Source of the DNA: Globodera rostochiensis
Lineage: Eukaryota > Nematoda > Chromadorea > Rhabditida > Heteroderidae
Assembly (NCBI GenBank): GCA_018350325.1
Contig: JAEVLN010000011.1
Location: 2,166,449 to 2,230,448 of the forward strand
Direction: 5' to 3'
Length of the DNA stretch: 64,000 bases
In this document: positions 23,041 to 33,600 of the stretch, piece by piece
How the letters are laid out: the number at the start of each line of letters is the position of its first letter
How positions within the stretch are numbered: the first letter of the stretch is position 1
Notes under the pieces: generated by a model
Database searches by the model: none
What the model was told of the DNA's origin: nothing
What the model saw: the letters and a program-made list of their open reading frames with translations, nothing else
Made by a program: the position numbers and the translations under genes

Positions 23041-24241
23041 CATGGGTGACAACAACAACAGCAACCGCAACTGGGACGTGCAGTTGGCACAGCTGCTGAG
23101 CAACCGGCCCGCTGGGACACAAAAAGTGTCCGCACAAACGTGAGAATGATTTTTTTATGACGACAAAAATTTTGTCTTAAATTAATGGGAGCCCATCAAT
23201 CTTTATTTATTTTTACTAAGTCAACCAATTCCCATTAAGATCATATACCTATTCATTCTTTTTAATAAGATGAGTGACAGCAAAAACTGTAGCTGGTACG
23301 TACCTGCTGCCCCGGCAGATCAACCGGCAGCTGGATGGGCAACAAAAGGCCTGCGAACGAACGTGAGAACGATTGACGACAAAAAGTTTTTGTCCCCTAA
23401 TTTAATGATGTGGGTCGGCCGACTGTATTTGTCAGTCCGAAGTTCGATGCCAAAGTGAACGCGGACTTGTTGCGCAAGGTGATGAAGCGAACTGCTGGCA
23501 GCGACAAAAGCATAACGATCCTCAAGCCCCTGTTGCTCAAGGAGTTGAAGAGATGCGCGGCGACTTTGAGGATCTGATCATCGCGTTAATGGAACGTCCG
23601 GAAAATACGACGCAGATCAGTTGCGCCGTGCGATCGAGGCCTGTGAAATGAGCCCAAAAACCGAGAACTTTATTTTTTTCAATTTCAGGGCCGTGGCACC
23701 AACAAACGCATCTTGTTGATTGAGTGCGTTTTTTTCGGGGTTTTCACTGGGAAAGTAAATAAAATTACATAATTTACAGGATGATGACCACTCGTTCGAA
23801 CAACCAAATCAATGACATCAAACTCGCCTATTGGTGAGTGATCGGTGTGTTGCTTTTAGGTGCTTATTGTCACATTTTTCAGCAAAATGTATGGCACTGA
23901 GCTGAAAATGGACATCGAAAAGAATGCGTCTGGTTACTTTCGACGTCTGCTCATATCGTAGTGTTCCGGTGCCCGCGATGAGTACACCTAAAACATCAAC
24001 CAGACTAAGGCTCAGGAGGTGTCCGAATCAGTTTGAGAGAAATTTTGGGAAAATGTGATTGCCTTTTAGGTTGCTCGCCGATGTGGCGCGTGGGCGAAGC
24101 ACTCTCAGCACCGATGGAATCACTTTCAAAATAATCTTGCAGATTCGTCGACATGGCCGCCATTTGCAAGGCGTCCAAGAAATGTACAGCAAATCGTTGG
24201 GAGCTGCGATTGCCGACGATCGGGTGCTTACAAGGCTTTAG
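23020..24241 (+). pseudogene. Annexin pseudogene 1
   Basis: Exon-like blocks encode annexin repeats in order: RPTVFVSPKFDAKVNADLLR (repeat 1), DFEDLIIALMERPEN, then in another frame YDADQLRRAIEA, GRGTNKRILLIE, MMTTRSNNQINDIKLAY, KMYGTELKMDIEKNASGYF, and a C-terminal block ending EMYSKSLGAAIADDRVLTRL-stop. There are clear breaks: a one-base deletion after MERPEN, in-frame TAG and TAA codons in the 23960-24000 block, a missing end of repeat 1, and a lost acceptor near 23410. The 5' part is tandemly duplicated: the exon at 23043-23140 (GDNNNSNRNW...) and that at 23270-23382 (MSDSKNCSWY...) share sequence and flanking introns. Annexins bind membranes through calcium; some cyst-nematode annexins are secreted effectors. 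Confidence 0.88.
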
Positions 24242-24686
24242 AATGGCGAAAAAAATAAAAATTAAACTGTTTTAGCTTGAAAATGTTCATTGATTGATAC
24301 TGTATATAAATAAAGACACGATTGTTGATTGTTCGAGTCGTTTTTTCGCCCTGCAAAAGGGTTTTCTTTTTATTTTTTGCATTTTGCGTGCCGTTGAGGA
24401 GGCTAAAATGCCGGCAGATAGAATGTTTTATGCATCTCTTCTAATTTCTTTTGGCCCCCATTTCACTTCCTTCCTTTCTGTTGCTGCGGACAATCGCATT
24501 AAATTTGCCATTCTTCACATCGGACCCAAAACTTTTCGCAATATGAAATTTTGCATTTATTTTGCAACGGTGCCCACAGATTTTATCTATCCCGCCTTTT
24601 TTTATAAAGAGCATAAAATACAGTAAATTTAATTCGAAACACTTTTTGAATGCAGTTCTATTATTATTTTTGCAAATTCTCCCAAA
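24242..24686. other. Gene-free stretch upstream of the plus-strand K2P gene
   Basis: AT-rich DNA with an open frame at 24294-24626 that has no recognisable motif. It presumably includes the channel promoter. Confidence 0.4.
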
Positions 24687-27600
24687 ATGGCCACTTCGAT
24701 GTTTGTCAAACGGTTGTTGGCCAATGCCAGCTGTTTCGGCCTTTTGCTGCTCTATGTAATGCTGGGTGGGCTGCTGTTTTTACGCTTTGAACGGGAACAA
24801 TCGCTGCGGGAGAGGGACGATTTGATTCGGCGTAAATCCGAATGCATTCGACATTTTCTCCGAATGTATTTTGAATCGTTATTTAAATTTAAAATAACAT
24901 TAAGCCATAATCGTATTAAACATATTTGAATGCTCAGATCAGCCTGCAAAAGATCGTTCTGATCATTGGGGGAAACGGAAATGAAAACACACATTTAAAT
25001 GATAAAATTTTTAAATTTAAGCGAAATTGCCCCCGACAGCAACCGCAGCGGATCACCAACCTCCTCAGCTGAACGGATCACAGAACATTGTCTGTTCGGC
25101 ATCGTCGACCCGACGGAGGGTCGGCGACGCCAATCGTGGAACTACCGGAATGCCCTCCTCTACGGGTTTGGCATTTTGACAACATTGGGTAAGTCTCGCG
25201 CATACCGGATTCATTTTATTATTAAAGAGTTATGAAAAAATAATAAATATTTGCGCCTCTTCAAAGACTAATAAATAAAATTTAATTCATGTAATATAAA
25301 AAGACCCTTTTCGCGCTGTTCAAAACATAGATAAAAATTTCAAATTTTTTTTTAAATTGTGTCATGCCCTCGGGGGAGCTTCCGGGGATTCTTTCCGCCT
25401 GAAGGATGACGAAGTGCTTGTTCTGTGTTGTTGGGGTTGAAATGACGAGGTGCTTGGTCGGTGATGAAGCTGAATGGGCGCTTCACCCCCGTCGAACATT
25501 TTCTTCAGCTGACTGACCGGCTTCTGAATTTTTTTTAGCTTTCTTTTTTTTGCATTCTTTAAAAACCCCGCAGGCGTTTCCTTTTTTCATCTCTAAAATT
25601 TCGTCCTTTCTTCTAGGGTTTTTCCTAATGTCGTTTTATAAATTGCCTTTTTCAATGGAATGCCCCCCCCTTTCGTGTTTTCCATGCTCGAATTTCTTTT
25701 TCCCGATTTTTCCAGTTTTCTTTTTGGGGATTATTTTTTCGAGAATTTTCGCAAGGTTTTCTCTGCTTTATTTATTTTTTTAAAACAATTCTATTCAGCT
25801 TTCGACTTTTTTTGTCGAGAGTTTAATTTGTCCACCTCCCACCTGTTTCTCGGCGTGTAACCCGTCGTACGGGTCCCAGTCCACCGACTCGTCCGAGGAG
25901 AATTCCTGCCAGCCCAGCATCGCCGGCGCCTGGTCGCCCCTGGAATGTGAGCGGAACGCGCGTCGGATCCGACGCCGAGCTTCCCGAATTCGGGACCCGT
26001 GGATTTTCTCGAGCTTCGGGTTGATCTGACGAGAGATTGGTGATCAGACCAATTCTGACAAATGAGCGTGCTCTTTTGCTCAGAGGAGAAGGCCAAGATG
26101 GAGTTAGGGCGGGCAAATTAATTTTACGGATTTTTCGTTTAAATTTTTCTCTTTATTTTAATATCTCTTCCAATCCCCCAAAAAACTTTAAATTAACGAA
26201 TTGCTCAAAAATTCAAATGCTAAAATGATCAGATAAGTCTTAAAGAAAAAAATCTCAAATTAATTTATAATTAATTTTCTTATTGGACAGCACAAACGAT
26301 AGAATGATTCAAGTGGACGGCACGGCACTTATTTGAATGCATTTATTTGACTGATATTTTTATATGACAGAAATTTCACTAAAATGTTGTTGAAACAAAA
26401 CAAAAAAGTGTCTGCGATGCGTAAAAAATGGAATGAGTTTGAGGGAATGAATGTGCGCGGGTCTCCAGACATGCCCATAGCCTGGGCATAAATTTTGAAG
26501 TTTCAATTTTTTAGAGAGAGAAAATTGCCTCATGAGTAGAGTTGGGTTGTCGTTTTTAGATCGGAACCCGAAAAAACCAAGAAAAATCGTTTCCGGTGAA
26601 CCGAGGCGCTCGGTTTCGTTTTGGCTTTTGCTCATTTTTGATGGAACTTTCGTAAGCAAATTCAAAATCTGATTTTTTTTTGATCATAAAAATTGGTTGG
26701 ATAAGGGCGTTCGTTTCCAACGGAGCAGTCCATTTCAGTGCCCACACTCCGGCTTTTTTAATTTCCGGATTTATCCCGAAATTCCCTCAGGCACAGTTAT
26801 GAAAATCCAATTTTGCCAGACATTAATTGTTAGACATTTGGTATTTTTGTTTAAAAAAATAATCAAAAGTACATTGATCGGTTTTCAGTCTCGTTAACCG
26901 AGGAAGTATCAGAAACCGACCGACAACCTCACTCATGAGCATTCCCATCTACTTGAATCATTCGATCGGAAGAAATCTCCAAAAATGGAAAGAAACCTAA
27001 TTAATGGCTATGGACCTGTCTGATCAACAAAAAAATTAGTTTGGCGTTGAGCCGGTCAGCAGATCCAAGTACAATTTAAGCGGGGCGTACAATCGCTCAA
27101 CTTGGCCTTCCCGGAATCTGACCTCGTCAGTTTGCGCCTCCGCATTCGTTAGCACGGGAATTGGCGTTTGGATGCGCTGATTCTTCACCGATTTTTCGTC
27201 CGTTTGCGTCACTCCGTCAAAAGTGCCGGCCAAAAAGAACGTTTGAATCTCTTCGTCAAGACAAATTGGGCGCTCTGTTTGCGTGTCCACACTTTGCCCG
27301 CTCGGCAGCAGCCCTAAACTTGGGGAAATAGGCTTAATTATAGAACTATAGAGATCTGAAAGCTCTAATGTCAGAAGCTTATCACCCGTGAATCCCGATC
27401 ACCAGTCAGAATTATGCCAACTAAGGCCAGTCTGATCATCCCGATCACAAGTCAGAATTATGCCAAACTATAGCTCAAATCCCGATCACCGCCCAACGCA
27501 CTCGCTGATGTCATTGTGTGTGCCTCACGTGTGCTCACTCGAGCCGTCTGAATGCCCTGGTCCGTCTGTATGGCACCGTCCGTTTGCTGTTCAGTGTCCA

Positions 27601-30600
27601 CCCGCTTCATCTTCGGCATTGACAGCGACAAATCCGCTTGCACTTCCATTTCGTCCACCTCAATGCCAAGTGTTTGGTCGTTTTTGTCGTCTCTTAAAGT
27701 TTAAGCCATTTGAATTTTCAAAAAACGTCACCCCAAAAATTATGAGGCCCAAAAGAGTGATTTAATTAACTTTTACCTTCCGATTATCTCCGTTTGCGTG
27801 TGATTTTCGCGCTGATGTAAGCTAACCGACCGGTCCCGCGTGCTTGCCTCAAACGATCGCTGTTCCATCGGCCACAGAATGTCCTCAACGATCGCTGATC
27901 TGGCGTCTTCATTGTCAGCCATATCCTAATGATAAAATTAAAAAAAAAGAGCCAATAAAAGACAAAAAAAAAAAAATGCTCAAAATTGAAGAAAAAATGC
28001 CGGCTCGATCAAAATGAACCGGCGGTTCATTTCAGCAGACTTTTCTTTCCCTGCGGCGGACGCCTCCGCGAAATAATTTTTGAAAAAGAATATAAAATAT
28101 ATTTTTATTTATTCTCACTTTGTTAGAAATTATTTCGTCGAGAGTTTCAAACTCAAAAATAGGCGGAATTTCGATGCCCGACTCTTTTGCTTCCTCTTGC
28201 ACTTGCTGCATCACGGCACGTTTTGTGCTTTCACTAAATTATAATTTATTTTTAAAAATACTTTTGAAGAAAAAAATTGTTCGGTTGGAGCTGATGGGAA
28301 TTGAACCCACGCCTTCTTGCATGCTAAGCAAGCACTCTACCACTGAGTTACAGCCCCTGCAAATTCACCCCGATCAGTTGATCTTAACAATTTGTGGAAC
28401 TCTGATCAGAGCACCATAATTCCCTTATGAAGTGAACAATTCGTTCGAGGAACTTCATAATCGGAGAATTGCAAAAAAATTAATAATTTTAAAAAAATGG
28501 AATTGTTATTAACATTGATCATTTTTAAATCTTTGCTTTCGTTAAAATTTAGGATCTTTACGTACTTCCGCTTATTTGCGAATTTACTTGGTGTCTTTGT
28601 TTGTGGTCTTTTCTTTTTTAAATGATCAAAAAAGAAAACAAAAAAATTGGGCTTGTTTTATAAATACTCACAGCGGCTCAAAAAACGAGATGTGTGCCAA
28701 TAAATAGAGAGTGCGAGAGAATTAAACAAATTTCCTTTCTTTCTCTAACTTTCTCTCATTTGGTGTTTTATCTCACCTTTTTTAATATATATTTTGACCA
28801 TCCCGCACTTCGATACTCATAACTTTTGTTCTATACTTCAGATCCTTCTCAAACTTTCACCATCCCTAGAAAACAATATATTGCATTTATTAATAAAGAA
28901 AGTTTTTTAATTGATAAGTTTATTCTCGACTTATATTCAAGATCGTTAACAAATTATTTTAAAAGATTTTATGGGAAAAAAGAAAATGATTATGCAAGAA
29001 TAATTGTTCGAATTTAGTACCATTCGAAAGCCCTTGATTCGTAGGAGCTATTTGTAAGCAAGAGCTAAGCGGTTGGATAACTCTCGAGAAGGTTATGCCC
29101 AGAAATGTTAAATTGACGAAATAGTGTGCAAAAGTGAGAGGACGGTTAGACACACTAGAGTAACGAGAGAGAACATGTTACACTGGAGGTGTATCCCTGC
29201 AGTAGTATGAAACCCATAGAACTTTTTATTCGCTTTCTGGGGAACTGACGAATCAATTCAGCTAAAAATAATAATTGCATTAGAGGGACTCGAACCATTG
29301 CCTCTTTTTTGTTGAAAAGCTCACATACCACTAGGACAAAATTTAAATCTTTTCCGAACTAGAGCCCCAAAATTGAGCCGTTGTGTACTTAAAAAGTTTT
29401 TTGAATTTTATATTTTAAAACAAAAAAAAGTTGCTGGAGCTGGTGGGAATTGAACCCACGACTTCTTGCATGCTAAGCAAGCACTCTACCACTGAGTTAC
29501 AGCCCCTACATGTAGAGCGCCCTACATTTTATATTTATTCTTAATTTTTTCACCGCATCAACGGAACCAAAAATTTTGCCGCTTTGCTGGCCCCCAAAGT
29601 TTTGATCATTCCGATGGACGCATTCTTATGGCTCCCATCTAAAATTATATTATTAATATATTTTGATTTATTACTTTTTTGGAAATTTATCCTGTTTTTG
29701 GATGTTTTTTTGTATTTCTAAAATATTTTAAAAAACTAGAACCCAACGTTTGATTTTTAAAAAAGCAAAAAAGATTTTATATAAACCCATTTTTGGACCT
29801 TTGTTCAGTGAAGCGTGATAATCCGCGAGCACTTTGATCAGCATTTTTCGGTAAAAATCCTCCAGCGAAGATTGTATCACGTTTATGCACATTGAGACGA
29901 GCGAAAGGCCGATGATGACAAAGATGAAGCATAGGACCATCTGATCAATGATCGAATGGAATTCCATAAAACAATGAAAACCCCCACCAAATCTTTTCGA
30001 TGGACATTCACATCGCCCAATCCAATGGTCAATAGGGAGATGAACATGAAGTACAGCGAATTCCAATAAGTCCATTCCTTAAAAAACTTTCATTTTTGTG
30101 TGTCAGGATATCCAGATTTCCTTAAATCAGTTCAAAACTTCGACCAAAACATTGATCAGGCTATCTTAATTTAAATATTTTGAGGTTCTTTATTTTCCCA
30201 CTCGAATTCATTCATTCATTGATCGTCCATGATCAGAATATGTTGGTTGACCAATTATTTTGCTTTCATCAAATCAACATTGTTCCCACCTTCTCCCACA
30301 ACTTGAACAGTGCGGCACAGAGAAAGATCCACGCAAAAGTGGTCACTATGGCCACCATGACGTGCATTCTGGGGGCATCGTTCTGCTGCTGCTGTTGTTG
30401 CTGATACAGCTTGGACCTCTCTACAAAGTTCATTTTGTATTAAAAGTTTAAAAACTTAATATAGTTTTAATAATGCAAAAAAGTATAGTTTGATATTTTA
30501 GGAAGAATAGTAATCGCTGAACAGATAATTTCACAGTCTGGATCAGGAACGTGGCCAGCCAGCCGTCCACTCACCCTCTTTGTATCCCCGATAGTTCTGC

Positions 30601-33600
30601 TCCTCCTCGCCCTCTTTGTCCTCGTCCTCACTTTCTGTTGCCTCCTCCATCAAAATGCCAAAATCGGACGTTTGCGTGCTCCACATTAAATTATTGCTGC
30701 CTTTATGAACGGAAGTTGGCGAATTGCCATTGCCCGGCATTGACTTCTCAGAAAGGTCCGTTTGCGGGGGGTCCTCCGTCGAATTTCTGAAATCGTTTAA
30801 GTTAATATTAATTAAGAATTAAATTATTATTTAAAGACCACTCACAATCTGAAGCTGACCGCCTTCAAGTCCTCCGCGCTTTTTTGATTTGCCATTTTCT
30901 GGTTCATCTCCAACTCCCTGTCCATCTCCACGTCCCCAACCGGCTCCTCGGGGGACGATTTGGGTGACGATTGGTTCAAACATTTGCAAATCTTTGGCAA
31001 CGCTTTGCATTTGCTGTTCAGCATGGCAATGAACTCGTTGATTGTTTTGTAGAGAAATTTGCCGAGCTCGTTCAGTGTGATTAGCATAAGCGGAATTCCT
31101 TTAAAAAACTGCAAATTTTCTTTATAATTTATATTTTTTAATAATGTAAAATTGCTAATTTCGAGTTTAAATGCCATCAAAAGATTTATCTAATTTTTGG
31201 CTAACACAATGCCAACCTAAAATTGCATATGCAACGGTGGCCAATTGACCAAGAAATGTTTCACAAGCGATGTCTCCGTAGCCAATTGTGGTGAATATCG
31301 TCCCAGCAAAATACCTGAAAGTGACGTTCTTTTGTTAAAATCCAATGTCCTAAATAAATGTTTTTAATAATTCATTCGAAGGTTTCGTTAAATTTTTCTC
31401 GAGTTTTCACGAAATTCACAATAGACTCAAAAAGGATGTCCAAAATGATGATCATTGATCAGATGTGTTGTCTGTTTCTATTCCCCTCTCTCTGTTTTAT
31501 GCCTAAATACATTGAGGTCAGAAAGGTCCATTCCGGCCCGGGCGGAGGTGGCCCGTGGCCAAGTTGGGTTCTCAGATGGTCCACCGCTTCCTCCACAAAA
31601 TGTCGCCGTTTTGTGGAATTGGGCGGTGCCGCGCTGTCCACGATGATTTCTTCGACCCGTTTCACGAACATAAGCCTTTCTTCGGCATATTTGGAATTCC
31701 TGAAATCGATAAAATGTTTCAGAAAATCCCACATATTCCATATAATGTAGGGTAGTTTGGGTCTTGAAGTACTGATCAAACTTTCGTTTCCGATCACTCG
31801 GACTACCTTCTGATCAATCGATCACGCTCAGTGGCGGTTTCTATCCAAAAGAACACAAAGGCGCCGAGAAGCATGTACAGTAGGACGAAGATCAATGGGA
31901 TCAAATGCTTCAGATGCCGTTTATGGTACACATTCTTTGCCAATTTGAGAAATAGTTTTGGGTTCTAAAAACGAATGAGTTACTATGTACTGTATTAATT
32001 GGATTGTACAATATTTGTACATTTTTTAGCAGAAATATTTTACTCTTTTGGCATTTTTTTGTTTTAATTTATTTGAGGGGAGGCTTTTCGTGCCTGAATG
32101 TATTTGTGCAGGGAAGAGCCCTTATGTCTGAGGCGAATGATCGAATGTCTGGCCCTAACGCTTCCGCGGTGCAAAAAAATACTGCCGCGTTGCCTCAGGC
32201 GTCGTCCATGGCCCGGGGCGCCCTCGATAACGCCAAGATACGGCCTGAAATTGTTGGGAAAATTGTAAATTGCTTTAGTTAAATTCAATTGGCGAAAATT
32301 ATACCTGACTTTAAATCACTCAAAATATCATTCTTTTAGGTTACCTATAATTGACAATGAAAGATTTTGCGCTAACCCGGGAGGTTTAAAGAATAGGCAA
32401 ATTAACAATAACAAAAAGCATGGAGGTTCATGCCCGGGGTGGGCCGGTATTTGAATTTTGGGGAAATATTTGGTTTACATTATTCGTTCTTACGAATTAC
32501 AGCTAAATTAGCCGAATCCGGGATGCTATTCGGGTGTTTAGGGCGTCCGGGGCGGTCCGGTATTTGCCTCTTTTTGTCTTTGCCACTTTGGGCAAAGTGA
32601 AAAAACGAAAATTTGGCACAAACAAATTGAATTTTCGCGCAAATTTACTTTTCTTACTTTTGCTGGCCTCCAATTCGTTGTTGGGAGCCAAATGAACTGC
32701 TCGATTGGCTGAAGGCGGGTTGCCTTTGCTGATTGTGCTTGAATATCACTGGCATTATGCTTCATTAAAAAGAAAATTTTTAATAAAATTCTTTATATTT
32801 ATACCAATCATTGTTTGTTTTCTGTTTCTGCTTTTATATGAATGGGTTGATAAGATTTTGATTAATATGTTTGCAATTTTTGGCATAATACAGATCCAGA
32901 ATTGAAACGATTTCAAACTTAACCAAGGTATCCAAATTCTTGAATAGGCATTTTGACGAATTGGCATATGCCAAAAGCCGGTTCTGTTACACACAAAACT
33001 CTTTCAAATTTCTGGACCAATCCACCAGCATAGTTAAGCATGGACAAATTGATCGTGATCGATCTGAGTGCTTCAAAAGTGGAAGGGGTTGGTGGGCAAA
33101 GGATGAACGAACGTTCGTCCGTCCAACTCGTTGTTGGCCTCCCTAAATCCATTCCCCCGCCTCAGATCGTTCTGCTGTTCTTTGCCTTCATTTTTTTGCC
33201 CTTTTACCCTCCCCCCCCCCCCCCCCCCCCTTCGCCCCCAAAGGTTCCCTCTTCAACAATTGACGTTTGATTTTGGGACAGGCAAAGAATGATCGAAAGA
33301 GGAAAAAAGTTAAATAAATGAGAAGAACCCCCGGGGGGAGGAGGAAATGCATTTTCCCGTCAAAATCCCACCTGTCCTCCCTCCCATTCACCCCACAATT
33401 GTTGTCCATATGTATGAAGTTTGAAAAGATGGTTTCCAACTCCGATATTTTTGCTTGACGAAGGTGGGGCCGGCCGACGGGACTGGAACTTCCCACATCA
33501 TCTTCTGATCACCTCCAAACCTGTCCCAGGATGTGATCAGACCTCACCCCCCCCCCCCCTTCTCTCGACGGCCTCAGAACTGAGAAGAAGCTTTGTGGGT

